From Parasponia andersonii (taxonomy: Eukaryota > Streptophyta > Magnoliopsida > Rosales > Cannabaceae), in the NCBI GenBank assembly GCA_002914805.1, contig JXTB01000399.1:232662-296661 (forward strand): a stretch of 64,000 nt of DNA. The letters run 5' to 3'. Below the pieces are notes generated by a model, which did not search any database, was not told the origin of the DNA, and was given only the letters and a program-made list of their open reading frames with translations. A program made the translations under genes and the position numbers. Of this stretch, positions 38,201 to 49,932 are shown in pieces (positions within the stretch are counted from its first letter, which is position 1; the number at the start of each line of letters is the position of its first letter).

Positions 38201-41200
38201 TTATGCATATCTATCCAGGTCACTCCAGGTTTCATTGCAGATATGACTGCATCATGAGCATTGAGGACAGCCTGTGAAAGACCTAGTGTAAGAACAATTT
38301 ATTCTGGACACACCAAAAGATGCTTAAACAGTGAAAATTGATAAATTAATTAAGCATCCTCTCAACTCCTCTTTACACTCAAAATGAGAAGGGAGAGAGT
38401 CACTTGGTCAATCTATCACTGATCAGTGCTAGAACTAAAGCACTTACACTGTATATAAGTGACTGGTCGGAGGTAAATTTCCCATTCACCTGCACATAAA
38501 GGTGAAAAAAATGAGAAATTCAAAGAAAAGACAAGCCATAACTACAATAAGAGTCTTCAGCAACCTTTGAATTTCTCAGATTTTTCTCTTTGACGTTTCT
38601 AAAACATTGACACCATTAACTAGAATTGAACTAACAAGAACAAAAAGACACCAATTGCAAACATAAATTTAAATACTCACGGGAAAGGAACAAGTTATGT
38701 CAGAACCATAAAAGTGATATTCAGCTCCCATATCAAGCAAAGCCATATCTCCATCATCCAAAGTCTGCACCAAAAACATTGCGATTACCATGCGAACCAC
38801 AAAAGGAACTTCAACAATAAGTTTCACTTACCCTGTCATTGGGAGCTGCTGCATGCCCATAATGGAGAACGGCACTGTATTATGAAAACATTACAGCTGT
38901 TAGCCAATTTTAACACTTGAAGTCCATTCTTATAAAAACAGTCACAAACAAAATTAAGCCAAAAAACAAATGCTAACACTGAAAATTAACCTTAGAAAAC
39001 AAAGAAGGAGAAATAGTAATTTATTTATTAAAAAAAGTAAAATAAAACAAGAAGAAGAAGAAGGAAGAAAGATCTATACCTATTCCCACCAGTAGCACAT
39101 ATGCATGTATATGAGCAATGCCTACAGCCACCATACATGTAGGTGTGGTGAAGAAACATGCTTTCTAGCTGATACTCTTTCATGCCCACCCTAATTTTTC
39201 TCATGACCTGCTCAGGAACATTTTGAATAATTACACATTTCAACAATGGAGCAAAGAAACATCTCAAGTTTTTCAGAGGCAAAAAACTTGAGATCAACAG
39301 AGAAAAAACAAAAACAAAAACAAAAACAAAACAAACAAAAACAATGCGAAATAAACTATCATGAAGTCGCTACATATTGTCTACTGATCCTTCACTGAGC
39401 TGCTACTTTACAAGTTAAGAACAATGCCCATGATGAAAGAGGTAATGACATTTTTTTTTCCATTGATATACCAAAAATCACCCAAACCCGCTTAGACGGT
39501 TTGAGTTCCAAACTGAAGCGAGCCTCTAACATACCCTATGATCTTAGGAAGCATGAACATTATTATTGACAAAACAGATGGCCATGGGGAATTGAAACTG
39601 CAAGCCATGTGGGAACAAATCACAGGCCTAAATGTCAAATAAACCCTTAGAGATGGTAACAACATAATACTTGGAATTTTTGACTGTGGCTATGTTAAGC
39701 TATAAAATTATGAAAAACTCAGGTGGGACAGTTTGCAAAAGGTTACCTCAACATGAGCTTCAGAACTTATATCATTAGCAAACTGGATAAGACCAAGCTC
39801 CAGGTCTGATTTTATAACGCGGCACTCAGTCAAAATCGGATGCAAAGTAGTCAAATCAGTTTCAAACTTATCCATCCCCTGTATGGAATATAAAAGAAAC
39901 TATTGAACAAAACAAGGTTTGATGTCTACATACAATGCAGAAAGTTTGCTAAACGCAATAAAGTAACCTACATATTGGACACACGACTTGTTAATGCGGG
40001 AGTAATATCAATGTGGAACCAAAAAAAATTCTGATTAAAATGGAAACATGTACTTTACATAAATTTAGTGTGTCTTGATTTTTTTTTTTTCTTTTTCCGT
40101 GTTAGGACTAAACTACACACTCTACAGCACTACACCAAGGCCTCTGGGCAAGTCATATCCCAAAGGAATAAATATGTCAATACATGAATGTGAATAGAAT
40201 GGAAGTATGAGATGGATGAACCTGAAATTCCGCAGGTTTCGAGAAGTTATTACTGTCAGTGTTCAGTCCATACAAGAGGAACAATAAAGGTTTACCAGAT
40301 CCCTGGTATTCATCTTGCAAAACTTTTGAAATCTCATCAGTGTAGTATACCAAGTCAACCTTATATCTCTCCTGCAGATGCAGAAAAAACACATGAGCAC
40401 AGAAATAACTTTTAAGTGCAGAAATATTTAACGATAAACCATTCAATCACCTTGAAGTGAACTAATGGCTTGATCTCTCCCAGCCAAACAGCATAATCGG
40501 CGGGTAACCTAGGAGCACACAGAATAGATTTTCCAGATGCAATATCCTTTAAAAAAAAAAGGGGGTAAACTGAAAATCTATAATTTAAATAAGTTTCAGT
40601 AGCTTATGGAAAACATCACCAAGTACATAATAGCTTAAAGTAGATAAAAACAGTGAAGCAATATACACTATTTGTAGAAGACCTGTTTGGATTTTGTACC
40701 ACCCTAAAAACAAAAATTTTAGCCACTAGTACCATATATCGAGTGAAATAAGAAGACAAAGGCAACATGAAATTCAATTCAAACAAAAATAACACAGGAA
40801 GCCCGCAAAATACAATACACCTAAGAACAAACAAGCAAGATTCAAAGTGAACTGCACTATCAGCATTTTTATGTTCTTTTTTTTTTATTTTAAAAAAATG
40901 ATAATACTATGAACACATAAACCCGAAAATAGAAAATACAAAAAGATATTGTCATATAATAATTCGCAAACTACTAATAGTTTCGTGAGAAAATAATCCC
41001 AAATCCCAAAGGTGAACTTACTATAGCTCCATAAAAGCCAGGCTCCGCCACTCCAAACAAGTAAGCAAAGTAACTCTCCTGTCTACACATCAAACAACCA
41101 CCAGATTGTTAAGAAATTAACCTGACCATCAATATTCATTACCACAATATAAATATAATACATATATATATATATATATATTCTAATAAAAAAAATAAAA

Positions 41201-41738
41201 AATAAAAATAAAGCGTTGCAGTGCCATTATTAACATGATTAAAATCGTTTTCGTTAACTCTACAATTAATCAGGGCAAATAAAAACCTCAATTGAAGATC
41301 ATCCAAAACAAAATAGAAAAAAATGTATATTGAATTTGGAAATATAGAGTTTGTTGGGGTACGTACCTGAAGAGTTCGATGTGATCAGTATCGTGGCGAG
41401 TTTGCTCCTCACCACCCTGAGAGGAAAGAAAAAATTATGACAAAAGTATACATTTATATGCATACTTGGGAGAAGGAAAAAAAAAAAAAAAAAAAGAAGA
41501 AAAAAAAGTCCCTTAGAAATCAGAATTGAGAAAAGTACATAGGAATAAAAATAGATATTGATTTTAGAGAAGGGGAAGGGAGGAGAGTGAGTGAGTTTAC
41601 TTGGAGAAAAACGAAGCCATGGAGTGGACGAGAAGAGTGAGAGAGGTGGTGGCGAAGAGAATTGAGGAGCTTTTGGCGGTTGGTGACGTGGAGCTCCATC
41701 GGAACCGGAGGAGGAGATAGATGCGACGGCGAAGCCAT
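35297..41738 (-). CDS. PEPD: prolidase (Xaa-Pro dipeptidase, M24B)
   Basis: Sixteen exons keep the frame: 41738-41601, 41416-41367, 41082-41022, 40546-40451, 40371-40222, 39878-39747, 39207-39080, 38874-38832, 38764-38681, 38489-38448, 38271-38201, 36943-36890, 36778-36673, 36556-36488, 36346-36203 and 35437-35297. They give 502 aa. The enzyme cleaves Xaa-Pro dipeptides, probably in the cytosol (no signal peptide), recycling proline. The five metal ligands are present: D277 and D288 ([14 protein letters not shown]), H371 (MPHGLGH), E413 (TVEPGCY) and E453 (RIESDL). Each is one above its human counterpart. The start [10 protein letters not shown] matches plant prolidases; an upstream in-frame ATG at 41762 would add 8 residues. 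The gene looks intact, with large introns holding repeats. Confidence 0.96.
35568..35752. mobile_element. MITE in a TA microsatellite, copy 2 (prolidase intron)
   Basis: This 185-base copy is flanked by (TA)n at about 35548-35567 and 35753-35767. Its ends are gggcaccaatcgtataggta and, reversed, ggttgctaatctaatacgta. It shares acatgtcttttcatgca with the copies at 17857 and 62549. It lies in the last prolidase intron. Confidence 0.75.
36632..36651. repeat. (AG)n microsatellite in a prolidase intron
   Basis: About nine AG units stand in the intron between exons 13 and 14. Confidence 0.9.
37417..37803. repeat. diverged tandem duplication in a prolidase intron
   Basis: The block 37417-37590 (aattggtttcttattaattt ... 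gatcagccagcatcatgact) recurs at about 37605-37795 with small insertions and about 5-10 percent differences. It lies in the largest intron (36944-38200). Confidence 0.8.
37855..38102. mobile_element. possible hAT-like MITE in a prolidase intron
   Basis: The left end ggcatgtttactaatc is mirrored by the right end (reverse complement ggtgcgtttactaatcc) across about 248 bases. The inner arms also mirror (ggaacttaattctgg against ggaattaagttgcag). No target duplication was found. Confidence 0.55.
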
Positions 41739-42329
41739 TGAGATGGCGTCCTCCGCTTTCACGCGTAAGCAACTAGACTCACTCCTTTGTTACGAGTGCT
41801 GAGGATGTAAATTTCTTGATTATAAAAAAACTGCGATTAAAATGTTAAAAAAATTCTTGATCTATGGATAAAATGTTTCCTTAATACTTGTAGAAATATC
41901 ATTAAAAAATGCACAAAATGTTATGAAATATTTTACTTTCGTGAATGCCCATCAAATATTCAGAATTAAAGATGCCTTTTATAAGGCATAAAGTAAAAAT
42001 GCTTCAAAAATGTTAAAAAAGTAGATGCCATTAATGCCTACATGTAGGCCTCACCATTAAACAAGAAAAGATTGAGAGAGAATTTCTTAACCCCTTTATG
42101 TTGTTAATTAATTATATTTCTTGTGCTCTACTGTATTTTTTTTTTCTCTCGGAAACAAAATTATAAGATAAAATGTCAAAAAAAGATTGGTAGCCACGTG
42201 TGCACCTCCCAAACAGTAAAAATACTAAAATTCTTTGATGAAAAGGCTTATTTTGTAATTGAATTATTTATGATCCTGGGAATCTAAAACACATTATTAG
42301 TACAAGATATTGACAAAAAAATAATATTA
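41739..42329. other. prolidase upstream region
   Basis: This AT-rich region lies between the prolidase start and the LINE 3' end. It must hold the prolidase promoter and leader. A CACGTG G-box (agccacgtgtgc) lies at 42193-42204. No other signal was seen. Confidence 0.45.
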
Positions 42330-43891
42330 ACAGAAATATAAGTAAGGTGCCAAGCCGAGGACTTATGATCTCGTATCGTTGAGAACATTTTCTTGGAGTC
42401 AGAGAACATGTACGCATTATGCCAATTTTTTTCTACATTGTGCAGTAATCCTACTTTAAGAGCCTAAAGTTCATCTTCAAGCGGATTATTTACTGAGAAT
42501 AAAGACGCTCCTAATAATATAATCTGAACATTTTTTCCTCTGGCAACAACACTCACTACACCTTTTTCTTCTTTAAAGGTTGTGTCTATATATACTCTAA
42601 CCTGTCCAGAAGATTGTGGCAAACGCCTGGAGGCACAGGACTCTATATAGTATGGTGAACTATGTCATTAATAGGCATAACTTGGACTTTGTGGTATTCT
42701 TTTACGGCCGCATTCATCATCGTGAGAATAGTAATTGGGTATACCTGAGAGTCTTCATAAAATTTTGCATTCCTAGCATGCCAAATTTTTTCGTAAACCA
42801 CTGCAGCGAAAGTTATAAATTCTTCTTTTAGTTTCTTCTCACAATTGCTGAGATGGTATAAATTAAAAATCGATTTCACTACCTCTGTCCTATTTGTCAA
42901 AGACATTTGGTCCATGCGTAGGTTTTATTTGTTACCAAACTAGATAGACTTAGCAAAAGGGCATTGAGTAAATAAAAGGACAATTGTATCCTCAGAAGAT
43001 GAACATAGTGCGCATTCATTATTGGGTCTCCCAAGGATACTCCTAAGTCTCGCACTTGTAAGGAGGGATTTCTGTTCAATTCTCCAAAGTAGTAGCTTCA
43101 AGTGCTCATGTAACTAGCTTGACAAAATAGTCTTCCAAATCAGTTGGAGGTTTGTGAATATATATTGATTTAATATCTAGTAAGCACTTTTAATTGTAAA
43201 ATTACCATTCTTTATATCTTTCTGGATAAGAAGGTCCGATTGGTTATTAGGGAGGAGTAGGATCTTCATATACTCGTCAATGCAAAGTGGCCAAAATCAA
43301 GTTGCGAGTTTGTTTCTATCCCAATCATATCTGTCTACTGTTAGAAGCTCCAATAACTTAATGTTGTCCACTCTCTAGAGGGGATTGAAAGCCGATCTAG
43401 TATCATCAAAATCCGTCCAAGAGACCCAGGGTGCATTCCAGATGTTTGTGGTGTCTCTCTTGCCCATAACTAAACAACCCCTATCACATATAAACTCTTT
43501 AGTGTCCTATATACCTTTGGCCACTAGTGATGCTCTTCTTGGTAGTTCAGAATTCCAGAAACTCTTAAGTTTATAATATTTTCTTATGTGCGTGGTTACC
43601 TAAAATGAGGTTGAGCCAAAAGCCAACAACCACCCCAATTTGGATAAAGGGTAAAATTAATATCAGAGAACTATCTAAGACTATGACCAAAATCATTGCT
43701 CACTTTTGGATGGCAGATTGAGTCTCATGAAGTCAGAACAAGGAAGTATTGTTTGTCCAAACCACTAGTCCGCCAAAAATACCTGCTTCATTTATATTCT
43801 TTGAAAAGATAATAGAGGATTTATGTGCATTAAGCTTCTGTCCTAGCCAGGCCGAATATTGATTTAGACACCATACCATTCGGTTCACCTA

Positions 43892-44287
43892 CTAAAGATT
43901 AGCATTACAGAAAAGAAAAGTGCCATCAGCGTACATTAAGTATGAGATTGGAGGGCAGTTCCTACTTACTCGAACTCTTGAGATCTGACCATTTCTTTCT
44001 TCTCTAAGGATAAATTTAGATAGTACTTCAGAGTATGAACAAGTATGGCGAAAGTGAATCACCTTGTTAGAGACCGCATCTTGGCGAAAAAATAGGGAGG
44101 GGCTTCTACTATTAAGCAACACAGAGAAAGAAACTGACTTAACACACATCATCATCAAATTCCTGAAATGGTCATTAAAACCAAAGGCTTCCAATATCCT
44201 GTCAAGGAAAGGCCACTCAATCATATCATAGGCTTTGGACATATCCAATTTTAACCTTACGCCCATCTTGCCCGATCTCATTCTCAT
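43892..44287 (-). pseudogene. reverse transcriptase fragment of the second LINE
   Basis: It reads VRLKLDMSKAYDMIEWPFLD, then MMMCVKSVSFSVLLN, then ISYLMYADGTFLF. These are RT blocks of plant L1-type LINEs. The YADD box is altered to YADG. Confidence 0.88.
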
Positions 44288-45699
44288 GGAATAGATTATC
44301 TATTGGGCTAGGACTGAATTCTCTGCTATTCATCTTCTAGGTACGAAGGCCGATTAGAAAGAAGATATCAAACTACTCAGTACCTCGCTAATCTGATTGG
44401 CTAAAATCTTGGAAATCACTTTGTAAGTAATATTAAAAGGCTGATAGGTCTGAAGTCATCGAAACTCTTAGCAGTCTCTTTCATATAAGGATGATGAAAA
44501 TCTAATTTATACCCTAGAAAAATTTGTCTATCAGGAAAAACTCTTGACCAAAATGTATTATATCTGTACCAACAATATCCCAGTAATTCTTGTAGAATTT
44601 TGCTGGCAGTCTATCAGGTCCTGGCGCCTTGAGAGGATTCATATTTCGTACAATATCCCTTATTTCTTCTCTTGGTGCCTTGAGAGGACTCATATTTCGT
44701 ACAATGTCCCTTACTTCTTCCCTTAAAGGTGTGTGACATAAATTAATGTTTATTTCAGGAGGAATTTTATACTCAAAAAGATCATCAAATTCTAGGCCAA
44801 TCGTCGGGTTAGAAGAAGTAAAAACTTGCTTGAAATTTTGGATAAAATACTGCCCAATATTTTGTTTGCCTTCTATCCAGTTTTCTCTGTCTTCCGAGAT
44901 AGCCCAAATCTGGTTTCCTTTCCTCTGAATAACTGTCGAAGCATGAAAAAAACAAGTATTTCGATCCCCCTAAATTAGCCATAGTTCTCTTGATTTCTGC
45001 CTCCAAATAAGTTCTTGTCTATTCCAAACTTCTTCAATCTCTAATTGCACTGAGGCCTCCAACTCGAGGTTCAATTAGGTTGGTGTTCTATTTTAAACTT
45101 CCATCAGCAGCGGTTGAGGAGTTTGAGTTTATCGTGATAAAAGCCAAACACTTCTCTATTCCACTTCTTCATAGCACGCCTCTCATTGTTGATCTTGACT
45201 AAGAGTTGGAAGCTTTTAAACCCAAAGACCCTAATCTTCTATGCCTCAGCTATCACAACTCTACAGGATGAGTCTTTACTCCAAGCATCTAAGAATCAAA
45301 AAGAGCTTGTTGTCCTCTCGTTCTCTATCTCTGTATCCACCATGATAGGACCATGATTTGATTCTAAAATTGGGAGGTTTCGTACCCCTGCTTTTGGGAA
45401 ACTGATTATCCATTGAGGATTACATATAGCTCTATCAAACCTTTCTTTAACAAAATTACTGACATCTCTACCATTGGTCCACGTGAAATGAGCTTCTACA
45501 TAGCCTAGATCAATTGCTCCAGTGTTGAACAGAAAATCAAAAAACCGTTTATCCCCCCGTTATTGAAAATGCCTGTCTCTATTTGACGTTAAAACACAGT
45601 TCAAGTCACTCATATAGACCCAAGTACTTCCCCTTGCATTGACCCAAGTACTCATTTAGAAGCTTGATCTTTGCCCTACATAAGGAGTTGCATAAGTAA

Positions 45700-45995
45700 A
45701 ATAACAAATTCAGTTTTGTCGACAAATACCTTTTAAAAACTCGATTGCAATGACTGAGGTTGTGGCTGAAACTAGATTGATAACAACTCCCAATTTCAAC
45801 ATCAGGAATAGCCCTCCTACCAAGCCAGCCGTTGGCACAACTATTGCATTAGAAAGTCTTAATTTCCTCCAAAGGTTATTATTAGCCACTGAATTCAACT
45901 TTGTCTCCATTAAAAATACCACATCAGTGTCCTCTGCTCTAATAAGAGCATGTAAAGCTTGAAATGCACGGGGTTGGACCAGACCCCGACAGTTC
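45700..45995 (-). pseudogene. endonuclease start of the second LINE
   Basis: It reads NCRGLVQPRAFQALHALIRAE, then DVVFLMETKLNSVANNNLWRK, then GLVGGLFLMLK. This is the N-terminal part of the APE-like endonuclease. Confidence 0.85.
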
Positions 45996-46751
45996 TAACG
46001 TAGGATTTTTATGGGGAACCTGGGGGCATGATATGGTCCGCCTCCTCGGCCTCTCCAAAATCCCGACTGGGGAAATTAGGACTGGTAGAGTTTAGTTGTA
46101 TAACTGCCTGTAGTTCACAAGGGTCATTTTCTGGTATTTGCGACTGCTCCCTAAGGACCTCCTCAATTGGTTTCTTTTCACGGAGAGGTACAAGCCCTGC
46201 TTTGCTCTCTAAAAGGCTCCTCTTATGGGGCAGAATATGCTTTCCGATTGTCACAGTCAACAGCTTTAGTGGTCACCTCTTTTGCGTGATCCTTCTGTTC
46301 AGAGGTTTCTCCTCCAGAGTAGTCGACGTCACCTCTTGGCCTTTTCCTCTTTCGGCTACTTTCATCGTGGGACTCACTTTTTTTTGCCCATGTTTGTCGG
46401 CATGTAGGTCTAAAACACATTCCTTTCGTATGCTTTTTTTTTTTTGGACTTTGGGTTTGTGGGTCCGTTTCTCGTATTTGGGCATGAAGACCCTTTAAAT
46501 ATTGCTGCCAGCTTTTGAACCTCGTTTACACTTCAAAAATCATTAGTTCTGTTCCTGTCCATACTCCCTCCATGGTGTGATACTGAGGAAAGTGTTGAGC
46601 CCATACTTAGTTGTTTATCACGCTCGTTGTCAAGTAGGCCATTGACTATCGTAGTCTTTCCCATATCTGACCTATCTCGTGATTGCAAGCACTTTCCATC
46701 GATTCCGGCCGAGGGCACGTTATGTGAACTAACCATGGTTGTGCGTTTGTC

Positions 46752-47270
46752 TCACAATAATTTTGTCACTGACATTGGTCTCATACTCACTAGTGTGCTT
46801 TGCATGTTCTGCTTCGGCCTCGTGTCGACTATGGGTACTTCACCTATTTCACTTCTCTTTTCCATCCGGATTGCCTTACTAACTGGGTGGTTTGAAAAGC
46901 AATGTTCTGCCTTACTTCCCCATCTCAACCAGGGACCATACAGGGGCACCGTCTTGCAAGCTGTCGCCATTGTACGCTTCATCGGGAGGTTGCAAAAATC
47001 ATGCTCATGTCCAACTATCCCACATTTGAAGCATGTTATTGGCAAACGTTCGTACTTGAGGTCGACCCAGGTTTGGCTCCCGTCTCCCTTTGGTAACGTA
47101 AAACCTGCTCGTAGTGGCTTGTCTAGTCGTATCTCCACTCTGAAACGCAAGTGGTTACTGTTCAGCATGTTATTTTTTTAGTACAGGTTGTACTTCCAGC
47201 ACCTCATCACTACTTGCCTAGCATTTTCCTCTGTTAAGAACTTGATTGGCCATCCTATCTTTCATCTGCT
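46752..47270 (-). pseudogene. ORF1 C-terminal part of the second LINE (zinc knuckle)
   Basis: RVEIRLDKPLRAGFTLPKG, LKYERLPITCFKCGIVGHEH and DFC form the zf-CCHC_4 region that follows a DUF4283 domain in plant LINE ORF1. Only the end of the DUF4283-like part seems present to the right. Confidence 0.85.
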
Positions 47271-47594
47271 ATATATTTAGATATGGTTATATACATAATG
47301 TTAATATTATTCGTAACACAAAAAAGTTATTTTGACATGTATAGGATTAATTTGGACCAAAATGGCTGGTCAAAGAGTTCTTCGTACCCTTAAAATTGTC
47401 ATTTTTAAAAAAATGCCCAAGTTAGTCATACCCAAGTCACTTCCTCCACCACGAGTCATGACCCATCTCAACTGTTCCAACCATGTGGCCTATTCCTCTT
47501 TTTAACCCAATTTGTCATTGCTACTCCAAGCCCAGACCTGCTACACCCGCAAAATTTGGGCTTGGTTACTTGCTTGTCCGGCCCAGTCTGAGTC

Positions 47595-48455
47595 CAGAAC
47601 AGTACCAAATCAAGTAACTTGGAGTTTTGAGAGGAATTTTGATTTTTACCGTAAAAGTATAAAACAAATTGAAAAATCCTAGATTTTAAAATTATTTAAA
47701 AAATCCTGGATTTAATCAAAAAATATCATTTTTAAATGTATTTAGGAAATATCACTTTTTATTAATTCGTGAGATACTTGAAGTAATATGTCAAATTACT
47801 TGAGGTAACTTGATTGGTAACTTTAAGGAACTAGAGTGGTACCCAAAATAACTCAATTGGTTACCTCGGATATCACTAGAGAATACTAATTTTGAAGAAA
47901 AGTGATATTTTTTTAAATATTTATTAAAAATTATATTTTCCAAAAAATCTTAAAATGACATTGTTCTAAATTAATCAGGAATAATTCCAAAAAATCAACC
48001 ATTTTTCAAATTTTAACACTATGGGCCTGGATTTTTGTAACAACCCCGATTGTTTATGGTAATTTTTCAAAAAAAATTAAAAAAATCTCAAATTTTGGAA
48101 TTATTTGAAAATTCCCGTATTTACTAATTTTAAAAGTATTTATAACAATACCATTTTTTACTAATTGATGAGACATTTTAAATAACTCATTGAAATAACC
48201 TATCAAGTTACCTTAGATAACTTTATCGATTATCTCAAGTAATTAGATTGATTACCTCAGGTGACCCAACTAATTACTTCAAGTACTATCAAAATTGATA
48301 TTTTATAATATTTATCAAAAATGTTATTTTTTAAAAATAATTTTAAAAAGTTGTGTTTTTCTAAATCAATCTTGGATTTTTCAAAAAGTTTAGTCCATCC
48401 GAAATTTTTTAATTTTTGGTACTTTGTTCCTAGAATTTTGTAATAAGCCCACATA
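47595..48455. repeat. diverged tandem duplication, two units of about 420 bases
   Basis: Both units run from an AT-rich head (tttaaaattatttaaaaaat / ttttggaattatttgaaaat) through a cluster of short repeats made of ggtaac, ttacttcaag and ttgattac. Both end near aaattttaacactatgggcctgg / tttttggtactttgttcctag. The clusters near 47775-47870 and 48175-48285 are themselves about 20-base imperfect repeats with inverted copies. Confidence 0.6.
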
Positions 48456-49230
48456 TATAAATAACAGTTCTAAAATTCAAAGTTTGTGATGTAGCAGCCA
48501 TTTTTCTTTGTGAAAATTAGACCTTGCACAACATTTTAGAAAAGAATTAGAAATGTACTATCGGCTCAATCTTTTCTAGATCTATTTTTTAGAAGTGATT
48601 AGCAACCAATTTTTAGACATTAATAACTAGTAATTATTTTAAAAATAGTATTTAAATAAAAAAGTAATACAAAAATTTGGAAAAAAATCTAACCCATCGT
48701 CTTTTCGTAATTCTTTTTTTTTTTTAATGGTAGAAGTGTTAAAAAATATTTTTTCTTTTTGAAATAAAGTAGTTTATTTATAACATAATTAACAAAATAT
48801 ATTTTATAGTATATACAACAGTTTTTTTTACCAAAATTATCGTATACGTTTTAAAATCTTAACCAATTAGTTAGAAGAAACTCTATCAATCAGTTGGAAA
48901 AAATTAACTAATTAGCAAACAAACTTCAAATAATTAAGGAAAAATATGACAAAATTTATAACTTGAGAATTAAAAATTGTTAACGATAAAAAATTTAGCC
49001 CCACGAAATGATACCAAATTACCTCCGCCAAATCATGTGGAACGCATTAGCTAAGCTGAAATGGAAGAGAGAAAATAGTAATTGAAAATTTTTGGAAAGA
49101 ATTTGAAAAGAAATAAGACAAAAGTCCAGTTTGATTGTTGTATTGTAGCTGGCGCTATGAGCGTAAGCAATTGTGACCCCAAAAAAAAACAGAAAAAAAA
49201 AACAGAAAAGAATTGTGGCAAAAAAAAAGT

Positions 49231-49235
<5 letters not shown>

Positions 49236-49271
<36 letters not shown>
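49236..49271. repeat. (TA)n microsatellite, no insertion
   Basis: Eighteen TA units without a MITE inside; compare the three TA arrays that do carry one. Confidence 0.9.
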
Positions 49272-49274
<3 letters not shown>

Positions 49275-49520
49275 GTTAAAAAAAGTCAAGAATGTTAATG
49301 GCAGTAACTAACAACATATAAATTTTTATTTTAAAAAATTTTATTTTAGGAACATCTATTTTTAGCAATTCTCAAATTCTACTTAAAATATTGGTTACAA
49401 AATAGATTTTAAGATCTTACATTCAAAATCATATTTTAGCAAAACTCCCTTGTTTTCTACGTACTTCTAAACCTGTTTGCATTTTTCTCTAATTTTGTGG
49501 GACACAACAAAATTGTTTTT

Positions 49521-49932
49521 AAATTGTATAAATTAACTGCAAAAAATAAAAAATAAAAAAAACTTAAAGTTTAGACTTTTTGCAATTTTAACTTTATATT
49601 TTGATTTCTGGAAAAAGAAGAAAAAATACGCTCACATTTTGCATTCAAAAAATTTGTACCGTCTGTTTATATTTTGACAAATTTGTTTCCTAAAAAATTA
49701 TGAATTCAGACTCAGAAAATGTTATTCTTGTTTCTAAATAGTTAAAAAAATTACAAAAAATATCATTTGGACTAACATAAATTGGTAAATACACAGACAT
49801 ATGGAACAAATTTTATGAATTTCAAAACGTAAGAGTATTTTTTTTTCTTTTTGCAGAAATCTAAGCATAGAAATTGCGGAAATATCAAACTTCAAGTTTT
49901 TTTTTTTTTTTTTGCAGTTAACTCTAAATTGT
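49521..49932. repeat. foldback element, near-hairpin of about 412 bases
   Basis: The left arm (aaattgtataaattaactgc, later aaacttaaagttta, tttctggaaaaagaag) is mirrored by the reverse complement of the right arm (aatttagagttaactgc, aaacttgaagtttg, tttctgcaaaaagaaa). Arms are about 180 bases and nearly meet in the middle. No coding capacity. Confidence 0.6.

Larger units (their letters stand above)
42330..47270 (-). mobile_element. second L1-type LINE, 5'-truncated, dead
   Basis: On the minus strand the order is ORF1 C-terminal part with a CX2CX4HX4C knuckle (CFKCGIVGHEHDFC, near 47040), endonuclease (about 45990-45700, MVFLMETKLNS), reverse transcriptase (44290-43890), post-RT (43080-42640) and RNase H-like (about 42600-42340). 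In the RT the block KLDMSKAYDMIEW is intact, but the catalytic box reads YADG instead of YADD. Many frames are used, so the copy is dead. ORF1 is cut at about 47270, which marks the 5' truncation. It ends about 590 bases upstream of the prolidase start. Confidence 0.85.

Noticed and set aside
46028-47181. Plus-strand ORFs of 156 and 184 aa
   Set aside because: They are shadows of LINE ORF1 coding sequence on the minus strand.
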